The notes: a model not told the origin generated them from the letters alone. DNA of 64,000 nucleotides from Pelobates cultripes (GCA_933207985.1 OW240916.1:315807356-315871355); one strand, 5' to 3'. Positions 1 through 13,227 are shown, numbered from the stretch's first letter. A program made the numbers and translations.

Positions 1-675
1 CGAATGCGGTTTAAGTTTGTTTGTGTTTTACCTTATTGTATATAATGCATTAGAAACAAGTATGTCCCAATTTTCAACGAGGAAACTTTGTAACGTGAGT
101 TTTTGTTTTTTTCATTGCATTGTAAGCCACAATTCACAACAAATTTAACATGCCTGCCATACCTTATTAAGATTTAGGTATGGAATTGCTGAAGCCATAG
201 GGCATCTGTTACATGTGCATGTTTTCTTGTACCATAAAGATGGTAGCCACCTTTTAGTTGGCAGTGTGGAAGAGCTTTGCAAGGACATGTAACCGGTTGA
301 CAAGTCAGAAATATGTGAAATTTGCCTAAGGTGTTGATTAACATCCAAATTTCTCCTATATATTCTACAAATTTTTACTAGGGTTCATAATATTTGGTTT
401 GTTACCTTGAGCGACAGGTAGGTTAATTAATGCAATAATGCACACACAAAGAAACTAATGAATAGAAAAATCCTCGAATTAGTACTCTGTACCATGGGGC
501 AGATACATGGTGGTCTTTGGTTTAAACAGGCTAATTAGTGCCATTTTGTTTGTCCATTTCTTCGCTATTCATTATAATAGCACAATTATAGTCAGTACAC
601 AGGTTTTATAGAACTATGCTTATTGCATTATTTTATGAATAATTTTACAGATGAATTTTTGTTTAAGTTTATATA
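1..675. other. AT-rich stretch, nothing recognised
   Basis: No coding exon, transposon end or tandem array was recognised here. The open frames present are short, without protein-like composition or flanking splice signals. Confidence 0.5.
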
Positions 676-768
676 TTTTTTTTTAACTCTTTATTTTATT
701 TGTGCGTGAGTTAACTTGCGAGCAAGTTGTTAACTCACGCACAAATAAAATAAAGAGTTAAAAAAAAA
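676..768. repeat. Perfect 40-bp-arm inverted repeat
   Basis: Positions 676-715 are the exact reverse complement of 729-768, with a 13-base spacer. The spacer is itself nearly palindromic (aacttgc/gcaagtt). The outer ends of the arms are T-run and A-run. It is not part of any element I recognise and lies about 65 bp left of a long (AT)n tract. Confidence 0.9.
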
Positions 769-832
769 AAAACAGCATCTGCCAGCATTTTCATGGCATC
801 ACAAAGCGTGGCAATGTAAACAGCACATTTTT

Positions 833-835
<3 letters not shown>

Positions 836-926
<91 letters not shown>
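836..926. repeat. (AT)n microsatellite, about 45 units
   Basis: This is an uninterrupted AT dinucleotide run of roughly 90 bp. The alternating Ile-Tyr open frame across it on the minus strand is an artefact of the repeat. Confidence 0.95.
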
Positions 927-929
<3 letters not shown>

Positions 930-1201
930 CATGAAGGTCACAGGCTATGAAACGTTAGCAATTAGTAGAAGACATGCTAGGTCAAATATGCATATAGAGT
1001 AATTATTCACCCTTAAGCTGATGGTTTGTATGTAGGTAACTTGTTGAGACAAAATGATGTGAACACACGTTTAACGAAAGGCCATCAAGCTTGAGTCATG
1101 TAACAAGTATTAGTTAAGCATGAGGCGGTAGCTTTAAACATGAATTACACTCTGTTTGCATAATAAAGTAAATAAAACAGTTAATGCCTAACAGCGCTAT
1201 T

Positions 1202-1553
1202 CTAGCTATACCCCTATTGTTATGAAGTCGCAGGCTAAACATGTAGCTTCTAACATGCTAGTCAGGGATGTCCAGGTTGTGAGAGCTTGTAGCAGGTTCA
1301 TGAGTGGTGCTAACCAAAGTGTTAGACAACTAACATAAGAATATAATAATTAATATTGCATAACATGTCTATTCTTTCTAGCTATACCCTTATTGTTATG
1401 AAGTCACAGGCTGGACATGTAGTTTCCAACATGCTAGTCAGGGATGTCTAGGTTGTGAGAGCTTGTAGCAGGTACATGAGTAGTGCTAAACATGGTTAGT
1501 AGAAAAATAACATAAGAATATAATAATTAGTATTGCATAACATGCCTATTCTA
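1202..1553. repeat. Two tandem copies of a 176-bp unit
   Basis: The unit beginning ctagctataccc at 1202 recurs at 1378. The copies are about 90 percent alike by eye and share gctagtcagggatgt and taacataagaatataataat. A weaker third relative may lie around 940-990. Neither copy has a long open frame. Confidence 0.85.
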
Positions 1554-1689
1554 TGCTGTCACTGAGCGATAAGATAAGGATTATGCTAAACACACTAGTC
1601 TAAGGACTCACTGCTGCATGTTGTTCAATAGTTGTAAGAAAAGTTGTAATATCACGTTTATTATATATTAGTTCAACAGTTATTAACCA

Positions 1690-2690
1690 AGGTTAAGTAG
1701 CAGGAGCCTGGCTTGGAATCTGGGCCGTGCCGTCGAGCTACCAAGGGTCTTGTCAGACTTGTGTGCTTGCTGCAAGGTGGGTGTCTGGGCTATAGGGTAT
1801 TGCTAGCAGCAGCTCTGTCCCATGAGGTGCGTGAGGCAGCGACTAGAGTCCAGCACTGTGCACCTGTGGGGATTCCCCTTTCAGCCGATACCCACTGGGT
1901 GTTCCGTTGTGTTCATCTTGGGGTTGTCTTGCCCGGAGATGGCCTGCTTGCTTGGTGGGGTGAAGGTGGTAATGCTGTCGCGGATAGACTGTTGCCCCCT
2001 TGGTGCTCTCGGTCCGGTTGATCGCGGGTTCATTTTTTGCCGGTCAGTCACCAAACCTGCCGGAGTGTAATTTTTATCGCTGTCAACTCCGCTAGTCCCT
2101 CTGTGTCGGGTTGCGCTTTGCGGGACAGCTGTTGCTGGGACCGCTTGTTGGTAAGCAGGTCGGGTACTCTTGTGGGTTCCGTGCTCGAGTTTGAGGTTGC
2201 GTGTATTGTCCCGTCGGGAGGCTACGCTGGGGCCACACGGGGGGTTCCACCACAGGCAACGGCGGGTCACCGGGCGGATCCACGCCGCCGCCGCTTTCAC
2301 CGCCAGTCTGAAGGGTCGTCTCCTGGGCCCAAACTTCTCCCACAGGTATGAACAGAGCCTGTTGAAGAACTCCGTTATGTGCTTGGGTGGCTTGGGAGGC
2401 GAGTGCTTCTTCCTGCGATGTATCTGCGCCGCCATCTTAGCTGGGCCCTGTCGTCCCTGTTTGGGTGCGAGTTTGTCACTTGGGCTTAAAGGAGAGCTGT
2501 AGTCGGTGCGCTGGTGCCGTGATAACCCCCAACGTCGGAGGGGGGGGAAGCAGGAGCCCCGTCTGCCTCTTTGTGCTCCAGCAGTGCAGGTAGCTGGGAG
2601 ACCGGCCGTATCTCCCCAGCCTCTCCCGCAAGCAGGCCCCAAAGAAGCTCTGGGTTTTGACCGCCGGTCTAGTGGTGAGATGCCATAAGA
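1690..2690 (-). mobile_element. GC-rich block with LINE ORF1-like open frame
   Basis: This block is far more GC-rich than its surroundings. On the minus strand it has a 253-codon open frame (2642 to 1881), rich in Pro, Arg and Lys, with KMAAQIHRRKK followed by a PPKHITEFFNRL stretch. The AKMAA-type start followed by a ..FF motif resembles the N-terminal part of L1-type ORF1 proteins in amphibian genomes. No RNA-binding or coiled-coil region can be identified with certainty. A similar GC-rich block is at 62830-63780. A 5' piece of an L1-like element is the best guess; a CpG-island first exon is the alternative. Confidence 0.35.
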
Positions 2691-3208
2691 AGTGTCTCCT
2701 GTGGTCGTATTGTAATTCCAGCCGGGTTGGAGCTTAATTTCTTGGGTAGAAAGTCGTTATTTTTATTTGTTTGTTTTTTATTTTCAGGAGCTCACTTCAT
2801 GTGCGACTTGTCTGCATGGCGGTCAGGCCCTGCCCCCGATCTCGGGTATCTTTTAATAGAAATAAAATTGTGAATAGTATTATTGCTTATACTTTTTTTT
2901 TTTTTTTTTACATAATACATTGAGTCGTTAAGTGAACGATGACTGGTGGTATAGTATTTTGTTTTATAAAATTAACAGCCACAAACAGAAAAAAATATAG
3001 AATGTAATCAATACTGTAAATTGTTTTACTAAACCCTACAGCTGAATCCAACATCCAAACCTGAATGTGACAGCCAAATATTAATGTGATCAGACTGCAG
3101 ATATTTATTCAGTAGCCCTAGCGTTCATTGGAAAGTTCCTTAAGAAATTTAAAAGTGGTATGTAGATGTATTTACAGTGTTATTTCCGCCTGCTCTTATT
3201 TACTTTAG
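2691..3208. other. Sequence 5' of the dgkq exon
   Basis: It holds T-runs and A-runs, including a poly-T at 2889-2909, and ends in the pyrimidine-rich acceptor ttatttactttag of the exon at 3209. No other exon was recognised. Confidence 0.5.
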
Positions 3209-3331
3209 GATACATATCATCATTGGCGAGAGGGAAATTTCTCTTCGAGCACCCGTTGTGAGGTGTGTAAGAAAACATGCGGTTCTTCAGAGGTCCTCTC
3301 TGGAATGAGATGTGAATGGTGTGGCATTCAG
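3209..3331 (+). CDS. dgkq: dgkq internal exon (third C1 domain)
   Basis: This is a single 123-bp exon, 41 codons, phase 0 at both ends. It encodes part of diacylglycerol kinase theta, which phosphorylates diacylglycerol to phosphatidic acid and carries three N-terminal cysteine-rich C1 domains. The translation starts DTYHHWREGN, continues with RCEVCKKTCGSSEVL and ends RCEWCGIQ; as I recall it, this closely matches the third C1 region of vertebrate DGK-theta, including the two C-x2-C zinc-binding pairs. Splice sites are good: tactttag before and gtaagaac after. Neighbouring exons (the upstream C1 segment rich in CRQCHQ-type residues and the downstream segment starting AHS.C) were not found in the window. 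It may belong to an intact gene with very large introns, to a duplicated fragment, or to a misjoined contig. Identity of the exon is secure; its functional status is not. Confidence 0.88.
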
Positions 3332-4422
3332 GTAAGAACTGTTAACATGTTGGTGGAATCTTCAGTCCTTGAAGAACCGGTCTAACTTTTTGGGAGCAGG
3401 AGGGTGACTTCCCTGGGGTTCAGTCAGCTGCCGGAGGCTGTTGGGAGTTAAAGGCTCCCCCATTCCATGTCCCGTCCTCTCTGCTTTTTCCTCCTTCGCG
3501 GCTCTGTGTTATCTTGGAGGAAGTGAGAGGCTTTCAGTTGCTCCCAGCACAGCGGAGTATACAGGGGCCCGATTGGGCTGTTAAAGGGCTGAGGTGCACG
3601 ACTGTGCCCCTGGAAACATTTTGCCATTGGGTGCCCCTAATATGGGACCACTGAGTGTGCCGTCCTCAGTGCAGCTGCACTGGCAGTTGTTCTGCAGCTG
3701 CCCATAGCATTCCCGCAGCATATCCAGTCACTACGTTGTAGTGGTTATGCTTGTGTCTCACTTTATCTTTTTGGCCCTTTCCCACTCAATATGATTGGTT
3801 GAAAATACATGTAGCCAATCTCAACGAGCACCACACAAACCTCAATATATGTTACCATGCATTGGTTCTTTTAGGACTCCAGAAGAAATCGGCAAATCCT
3901 TTACTCTAGTCTGCTGCTGCTGGCTCTGTCCCTGATTTGCCTCTAAGTTTATATTTTAAGATCTATTTAGCCTCATTTTGGGAAATGTTGCTTAAAACTG
4001 ACTGAACTAAATTCTTTCACAATCTGCCACAATGTAATAAATTCATTATTTCCACCACTATAAGGTCAGCTTTGATTATTAAATAATTTTGTGTGAAGTT
4101 TATTTATTTCACACAAAAAAACATGGCTTCTGAACGCAAAGTAAGCAAATATTTAAACATTTTGAGCGCTGATGTCATGACTGACGACAACGTGCGTTTA
4201 ACGAGGCTTGATGTTTAATGTGCGAGTTTTCCTTGTTGCCGGAGGAGGCCGCGTCTATACCAAGTTGTTATTCAGTAGATGGTATCACATATCACATTCA
4301 CTATACTATGAATATCGAATTGTATACATACCCTCCGGATATATTAAGATGAAATACCAGTGCCTGCTCTGTTCAGTCATGTTTTAGGATGACTTACCAA
4401 ACCCAAATTTTAACCAACACAG
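3332..4422. other. Intron-like stretch after the dgkq exon
   Basis: The first 300 bp is moderately GC-rich and looks like an old unclassified repeat. A short hairpin (ttttgtgtga / tcacacaaaa) lies near 4089-4120. No coding match was seen. Confidence 0.4.
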
Positions 4423-4527
4423 GTGCAGGAAAACAAATGGAAAACAAAGAGATTTCAGAAGAATGTGACCAATTCTTTCGATAATTTGTCATTCATTAAA
4501 AAGAAGTTCCACCACCACAAACGGAAG
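4423..4527 (+). other. Candidate 35-codon cassette exon
   Basis: The sequence runs from an AG (ccaacacag) to a GT donor (aag|gtaaat). It is 105 bp, open in phase 0 at both ends, and so would join in frame to the dgkq exon upstream. The predicted peptide is basic, containing NSFDNLSFIKKKF followed by HHHKRK. I do not recognise it in DGK-theta or in any other protein. The polypyrimidine tract is weak. It could be a lineage-specific cassette exon or a chance open frame. Confidence 0.2.
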
Positions 4528-6018
4528 GTAAATTTACACTAACTTTGAAAAGAAAGGACTTTATATTTACAGGATCAGAAAAATGAATGGTATTGAGAAA
4601 TCTAGTCAGAACATGCTGCCTCTCTGGACAAAGTGAAGTGAGGTCAGATTTTTCTATCAAGACTCACGGAAAGACAAACCTGTGTGTGAATGTACTGCGG
4701 CAAAACTCTGCAGATGGACAGAAAGCTGGATCTAAATACAGGTTAACCTTACTGTTACAAGAGTGCGGAATAAGTCAGCACACACCACTGACAAGAGATC
4801 TGCAGCTTTTGAACGCCGTTTTTATATATAGCCCCAATGGGGGAAAAAAAAAGCATAACTAAAAGGAGCATGTTTTCAGGGAGTTAACTACTCTAAACAT
4901 ATTAACATTGCAATTATGCTGTCGCTGTAGCAATGTTGCTGCTTTCCTAAAAACACATGGACATTATGTGATAGCATTATCACAATTTAAAACTCTTGAT
5001 GGCAAGATTTTAAATGTATACTTTGGGAAAAGGATAATTTGAGAAACTAGTTAAACATTCCACACGGACACAAGAAGCTGCATGACAATATCACATGGTC
5101 AATAAATTATGCCAAATAATAAAGGACACACTCTACTCAAAGCAATATTCTAAAACATGAAATTTGCAGAGTTCACCTTCTTACAAAGTCACAACGTGAA
5201 ATAATGCACTTCTAATACAGAATAGTCAATTAAAAAAAAAAAAAAAAAACATTACTTTTGTGCTTATTTACATTTGGAAAATTATAAAAATCGATAGAGC
5301 CTTGCTGCAAGAATGTTTCATGATGCAGAAGAAGATTTTGCAGTGAAGTGCACAAAACATTTGAAAATCGAGAATTAGAGAATAAACAAGCTTGTTGTGT
5401 TTAATCTAATCTCAGTAATGCCAAGGTAATAACGTTAAACCATAAACAAACAGAAAAAAAATGTCTTAATACAAATGCCACTTACGCATAATCTGTGCAA
5501 CACAGAAAGAGGAAATGGTATGGCTCCATGAGGTTATGAATTCAGTAAGAGGCCCAGCTGGCACTGTCAGTGGCACAACAGACTCTGAACCAGTTTAAAT
5601 CCTGTCATCAGATAAATCACAGCCCAGACAGCACATGGCTAATTACCATACAAATTACCAAAGCCTTGCCCACTGCGAGTAATGTCAGCAATCTGTACAA
5701 CAATTAGCCATATGCTGACAACATATGCAGACTGATCACTTTTATCGAATTATAAATCAACTGCAGGATATTGCAAAAGCCCTTACCGAGTCAGTGTCCG
5801 TCAGGCCAGTTTCTTATTCAGAAAGGCATTTACTCTATTTTTTTTTGCTAAATTTAAGAAATTCTAGCTGAACTAAAAGACAAAAAAAATCCCTATATTT
5901 TTTTCACTCACATTGGCTTTGGCACACATTTTGTAGGCTGGCAGTTTAGCAGAATCGACTATATATTGAATAACCACAACAATTTACACAGGCTATACTT
6001 AGACTCTTAATATGCAGG
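4528..6018. other. AT-rich stretch, nothing recognised
   Basis: It contains homopolymer A-runs (around 5230-5250) and no recognisable exon or element ends. Confidence 0.45.
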
Positions 6019-6547
6019 CTAAAGGGACACTATAGTCACCAGAACAACTACAGCTTAAAGGAACACCGATAGGGCCAGGAACACAAACATGTATCCCTGG
6101 CCCTATAGTGCTAAACCCACCATTTAGGTGGCTTAGCCCCTAAAAGGAATGAAAACTCTCCGTATTTCCAGCTTTGCGAGGGTCTGCCAGCACCAGCCCG
6201 CCCCCTTGGTGACATCAAAATTTTCCCATAGGGAAATCATTGGATTGGCTAAAATTGGCAAGGGGCAGGGAAAAATTAAATTTTGGCCAATCAGGACCTC
6301 CTCATAGAAATGCATTGAATCAATGCATCTCTATGAGGAAAATTCAGCGCTGAATGGCAGTGCTCCCTACTGTGCAGCACTGCCCAGGAAGCACCTCCAG
6401 TGGCCTTCTGAGGAGTGGCCACTTGGAGGTGTCTCTAGGTGTTTTCTGAAAAGGCAGTGTTTGCATTAAAAGGCCTAAAGGCAATCATTCTACTCACCAG
6501 CACAACTACATTAAGCTGTTGTTCTGGTGACTATAGTGTCCCTTTAA
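6019..6547. mobile_element. T2/Kolobok-type MITE
   Basis: The left end reads ctaaagggacactatagtc and the right end gactatagtgtccctttaa, which are inverted copies. A TTAA-like site lies outside each end (CTAA left, TTAA right). T2-family MITEs of Xenopus have TTAA target duplications and TTAAAGG termini. At 6056 a second, related terminus is embedded, so the copy may be composite. It has no coding capacity. Confidence 0.8.
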
Positions 6548-6897
6548 TATAGTCGTTTTGGTGAGTATAGTATGTCCCTGCAGGCTTTTTAATGTCCACA
6601 CTTTCTTTTCAGAGAAATGGCTGGATTAACATTGCATCCTAGGAACACCTCTAGAGGCCACTGGAGGTGCATCCTAGGACAGTGCTGCACACAGGGTTCA
6701 GCGTCTCCACACTCAGAATGGAGATGCTGAACTTTCCCCATAGAGATGTATTGACTCAATGCATCTCAATGAGGAGATGCTGTTTGGCCACGGCGGTGTT
6801 TGCCTCTGTTCCCCATCCCACCTCCTTGGCCGAGATCAGCAGAATTGATGATCTCAGCCAATCCAATTATTTCCTATAGTTTGTTATTGGTAACAAA
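6548..6897. mobile_element. Truncated T2-type MITE
   Basis: It abuts the previous copy and repeats internal motifs of that family (tatgtccctgcaggcttttt, cctctagaggccactggagg, gagatgctga). One inverted terminus is missing. Confidence 0.5.
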
Positions 6898-7701
6898 TTA
6901 TTTTATAATTGAGCTACTGCTACAGAAAGCAGCGTTGGCAGACAGTAAGTGTTTGTAGCTCTTTGTTTAAGTTTGTTCCTTCAAAGGTCATCTGTCCTGC
7001 CCTGTACAATTTATGATTATTACTTCGAGCATAAAATTCTATCTATACATTGTGCTAGACGTTTTGTTGGCAAATGTATAAATTAGGAGAAATACCTAGT
7101 GAAACATATGCTTTTTTCCCTAGCTGTCAGTTAATTGCTTGACGTGCCGAGACAGTGGAGACAAAGGAAAGCAGAAAAGAACTCTCTCAGGAAGTTCCTC
7201 TGCTCTCTTCCCATAGGAACCACAGCGCATGCGGATAGCAGGACGGCCAGGTGTTACACACAGAGTTTACATTAAATACGCCATGTATATTTATGGTGTA
7301 TTCAATGTATATGGAAGCGATTTAACGCAAGACATTTTTCTTTACAGGTTCACTCTAACAGTCTAGGTTAGGACCAGTAAACTCAGTGAGAGCCACCAGA
7401 AGCACACTTTGAGAGAACAATGATTGCTATGTCTGGATCAGACGACAAGACGCATTTAAGGGTCTCAGTGCTAATGGAGGCTGTCTCTGAAATGTGCATT
7501 GCTTCCATTGGAAGAGTGCACTCAGAAGCTTTTCATTAGACTCTCAACCTTATTGCTGTGACGGATCAAACAGCTTTTTTATTGTATTTTCTGGTGTTTT
7601 GAGCAGAATTAGTGTCCCAGATACCTATCTGACTAGCACTTTTCTGAACATTCTGTCTTAGCAGATAGCGGAGATACATTTTCTAGCATGCCCACCAGGC
7701 C

Positions 7702-8167
7702 TTAAAGGACCACTATAGTGCCAGGAAAACACACTTTTTTTCCTGGCACTATAGTGCCCTGAGGGTGCCCCCACCCTCGGGGTCCCCCTCCCGCCCGGCT
7801 CTGGAAAGGGGAAAAGGGTTAAAACTTGCCTTTTTCCAGCTCTGGGCGGGGAGCTCTCTGCTTCCTCTCCTCCTCCGTTCCTCCTCCTGGGCTGAATGCG
7901 CACGTGCGGCAAGAGCTGCGCGCGCATTCAGCCGGTCGCATAGGAAAGCATTTACAATGCTTTCCTATGGACGCTTGCGTGCTCTCACTGTGGAAATCAC
8001 AGTGAGAAGCACGCAAGCGCCTCTAGTGGCTGTCAATGAGACAGCCACTAGAGGATTAGGGGGAAGGCTTAACCCTATTATAAACATAGCAGTTTCCCTA
8101 GAAGGACTTGGCACCCAGACCACTTCATTAAGCTGAAGTGGTCTGGGTGCCTAGAGTGGTCCTTTAA
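7702..8167. mobile_element. T2-type MITE, hairpin-rich subfamily B
   Basis: It is bounded by TTAA at 7702 and 8164, with termini aggaccact and agtggtcct. The two subterminal regions each form their own hairpin: 7711-7729 with 7739-7757 (19 bp) and 8110-8127 with 8134-8151 (18 bp). Three more hairpins lie inside: cataggaaagca around 7939-7968, 7972-7992 with 7998-8019, and 8020-8034 with 8040-8054. Open frames on both strands are by-products. Related copies are at 16894-17337 (inverted) and 48415-48874. Confidence 0.85.
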
Positions 8168-8976
8168 AGGGAAAGGTTACTACTAGTAGGGATAGATTGC
8201 CAATAACCGTTGCGAATAATCTGTACACTTAAAGTTTTGAAAAAGTAATTTCAGCACAAATCTGGCATTAACTGAACATGCTGACAGCATAGTCCTATCA
8301 CTCTCAGGCAGCCAGTAGGCGCTGTGATCGCTGACATCCAAGCATGTACAGTGCTGTCACTGTTATAAGTGTGATTGCTGACAACTCACTCTCATTTAGC
8401 TAGTCCAGTACATTAGATTATTCACGGTCTCACATCCCTGCCTTCAGCTGAGCGCGGCATACGGGGACTCATAGGGAGTGGTGACATGAGGTCACGACGT
8501 AGAGCCTCATTGGCTGGCAGCTGACATTTCTGGATGCAGAAGACGCCGTGCAATGACTGGTAGAGGTGAGCAAATTATCGGCAGTATCAATAAATTACAA
8601 GGCTGATACCAATAATGAGAAATATGAAAATCGGCTCTAATAATCGGGGAAACCGATAATACTACATGTCAGTCCTCCCTGAACCCATCCTAAACCCTAA
8701 ACGCGACATATAAAAAGATGCTGTAATGAAATTCAGAGGCATTCAAATACTTCTATACAAATACCAATCAAAACATTGAGCAATTCATTCATCTACTCTT
8801 TACTGCGGTCAGTCTTAGATATGAATATAATTAACTAGTTCTCTTTCAAACATGTTTGACCAAACTGGCAGTCTGAACATTGGCAATTAAATGTCACCCT
8901 ATAAAAAAAAAAAGCACAAGAACAGTAATCCCAGAGGAAAACCGTATTGCCAAAGATCTCCCAATATCTTGCTCAC
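8168..8976. other. Intron sequence 3' of the epb41l4a exon
   Basis: Around 8570-8670 several related motifs recur (attatcgg, gctgatacc, aatcggctct, accgataat), suggesting a decayed repeat. The next epb41l4a exon (expected to start with Tyr-Trp-Leu-Asp) was looked for between 1 and 8970 on the minus strand and not found. Confidence 0.45.
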
Positions 8977-9081
8977 CGTCTGATGATTTCTGTCGCAGTA
9001 ACGCAGCCCAAAGTAATCTATCTCCACAAGGTTTAGGTGATGGAACACGTAGTCCAGGACGACAGAGCCTTTCGTGGATTT
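8977..9081 (-). CDS. epb41l4a: epb41l4a FERM-domain exon
   Basis: This is a 105-bp exon, 35 codons, phase 0 at both ends. On the minus strand it is preceded by ttctttcccacag and followed by gtgagc. The peptide begins [13 protein letters not shown] and contains [15 protein letters not shown], ending NHQT. From memory this is nearly identical to the early FERM lobe of EPB41L4A (band 4.1-like 4A, NBL4), a cortical cytoskeleton-membrane linker. The K-G-S-V-V-L-D and Y-F-G-L-R-Y-C-D signatures separate it from EPB41L5, FRMD3 and FARP proteins, which have different residues there. The first coding exon (short, starting MGC) would lie at higher coordinates and the next exon at lower ones; neither is visible. 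The exon looks intact, so the gene is probably functional and the window mostly its introns. Confidence 0.93.
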
Positions 9082-10494
9082 CTGTGGGAAAGAAAGTATA
9101 GATTGTCTTCAGCACGGGGACAGCTTAGCCCTCCCCATCTATACATTTACTGCAGTTTTCTACAGATACACGTCCCATTCACTGACCACAGGTAACCGCT
9201 GGCCTGCTCACAGTCATGGCCTAAGCATTTCAGGAGTTCAGATTATTTTTTTTATTTAATTTATTTTTTTATTATTTCCCAGTTGGGTCAGATGAAATGT
9301 GTTTTTTTTTGTTTTTGTTCTTAAATTGGCTTTTTTGTATTTTTCTTGGTGTACAGAAAGCAAAAAAGGTGAGGGGGTATCCACAGAGAGAATCAAACAA
9401 ACCGTAACAGCATCCAAGTTTACATAAAAATAATTGCTCATAAGCATACATTTAGTATATATGGAGGATTTACTAATAAACTAAAAAGGTCTGATGCACC
9501 ACAGCAGTGTACACCGTTCGACAGCTTGCCTCAACATTAGACAATCCCGGTTTGGCTCTTGCCGGTCCCATATTCTCTCATACAAAGTCCAGTTTAGGGT
9601 TACTAATTTTTAAGAGGTTCCGAGTCATGGTCAGCAGCATCCTCCGTGGGTCCCAAACCCTCTCCAATTTTTGTGGTGGTCTATGTGCAAATATTTTCAA
9701 ACATGCAAATCATTTGTATTCCAACAGTTGTGGTATGTGAGTGCTCTTCCAGTTTAACTCAATTAGCTTTCTGGCCCTATCAACATCCGGTATGTCTTCA
9801 CTAAAGAAAAGCCATATAGTGTGTGCTGTAAGGACTGGGAAATGTGAAACGAGCAGAGATGGGGGATACGTGGATAAACTAGCAATCAAATAGGTGTGAG
9901 TGTGTGTTAAAGTGCCTGATGCGGATTTGTATCTTAAACCGCTGTGTATATGTGGTGTAATTATCAGGGTACAGGTGTTATACAAGTTTTCCGTGAGCCG
10001 TAATGTGATTGTACGATAGTGTAACCCATTTAGTGCATTAACTGATACCATGTTGTAGCCTCTAGCATGCATCCCACATACAGTTTGTGCAACAAACTAG
10101 GAAAGAATTTCCTTCTTCAGCCCAGAATGGCAGTCAGATATCTCCTTAAATCAAGAGATTTGAGCAGTCCGAGAGATTTGTTCTAAATAAGATTTCCCTC
10201 TCCAGTTGTATAAAGTTCACCAGACACCAAAAAATATTACTCAAAACACAGCAGAAAATATAGACCCCGGAGAACAATGATTTGTCAGATACTAAAGAAA
10301 TCGAGGAAAATACAGAACAAGCATAGAGTTCACTAGGATAAGAACATTAAAGAGCACACAAGCCATCTTACAATCTCCTTCTTGCTGCAAAATACATCAT
10401 GTAGAAATTTTAAGCAATAGTTTTCGGTACAAAATGCGTACATTTTAGGAAGATTTATTGCTGTGGGGATGTAAGATACACATTGTACTTTACG
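9082..10494. other. Intron; possible LINE 3' end
   Basis: Poly-T rich sequence at 9241-9320 is followed by about 750 bp of mixed composition without a good frame. That order would fit a LINE 3' UTR and poly-A tail on the minus strand, but no target duplication or protein similarity was found. Confidence 0.3.
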
Positions 10495-10800
10495 ATCAGT
10501 ATTACTGTTGTGGAGCTCTGTGATACATTCATACTCTATGTACATTGCTGTGAGTATTATTGGTGTGGAGCTCTGTGATACACTCATACTTAGCATCCCC
10601 AAATGTCTCAGTGTCCCTAGTGTCTGTGTCCTCATGTCTCCCATTGTCCCCAAGTGTCTCAGTGTCCCCGGGTCTCTCAGTGTCCCCCAGTATCCTAGTG
10701 ACATGAGAAACACAGACATGGGGACACAGGGAGAAATGAGGACACAGACACTCAGAGACTAGTGGACGGGGCGACATGGGGACACTGACACGGTGATACA
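10495..10800. repeat. Minisatellite with an inverted half
   Basis: Two units containing ggagctctgtgatac occur at 10495-10590. They are followed by a run of cagtgtcccc-like units. The same motif family then appears in the opposite orientation: 10619-10651 pairs with 10720-10752. The gagctctgtgatac unit recurs at 13228-13365. Confidence 0.75.
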
Positions 10801-11457
10801 TAGGGTCACTGATGCCAGGCTGGCCTTACAATTCTTTGGACAGACAAGCCCCCTTTTTGGGCAGGTTCACCTCTTTTTGCAGTTCTGGTCACTTGATTCG
10901 CATCAGTGGCCCACCCTTTTACATCTCCCATTGACTTCCTGCTTCACTGGACACTGCTGTTAGGGGGTATGGATTTACTTGAAAGATGAAAGCATAAATT
11001 AGAGCGAGATTATTTTCTTATAGCTGCATCCTTTGAGTTTCCATCCAACACCATCTCCATTAGATACATGAAGCTTGGGAGGTATGACTGTTATGGTTTT
11101 TGGTCCATAAGATTCTGGAATTATGCCCCATCATAATTGTCAGCACCAGGCCCACTGGGCTCTTAATCTGGCCCTGTCTGTTAGGTGGGAAAATGTAAAG
11201 ACTGCCAGGGGCATTGAAATTCTCTGTAAGGCACATCAAAAGGCTCTGCCAGGGCCATTGAAAGACACTGTGAGGGGCAAAACACTTAACTGTATTTTTC
11301 ACAGTGTTCAAATCTTTTTTGCTCCAAGTCTAATTCAAAAATCCTGCATAAGTTCAGTTCTTTCAAAGAGTGTTATCAAAATGAGCATCCTTTTCAGTCA
11401 GGTTGTGAGATCTGTATTTTTCAAAGTGTTTTGTTTTGCTTTTACCAATAAACAGCC
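10801..11457. other. Nothing recognised upstream of the ZBED pseudogene
   Basis: Mixed composition. No clear hAT terminal repeat could be fixed, although cagtgttcaaa near 11302 might be a decayed hAT end. Confidence 0.35.
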
Positions 11458-13161
<1,704 letters not shown>

Positions 13162-13227
13162 AAGATTTGCGCTGCGCTACGGCACACGTCAAAGGGTTCC
13201 AAAGGGACAAATGTATTAGGAAACCCT

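Noticed and set aside
735..941. Minus-strand frame with alternating Ile-Tyr
   Set aside because: It is the translation of the (AT)n microsatellite.
7658..8136. Overlapping open frames of 65-123 codons on both strands
   Set aside because: They lie wholly within a hairpin-rich MITE and are mirrored on both strands because the DNA is palindromic.
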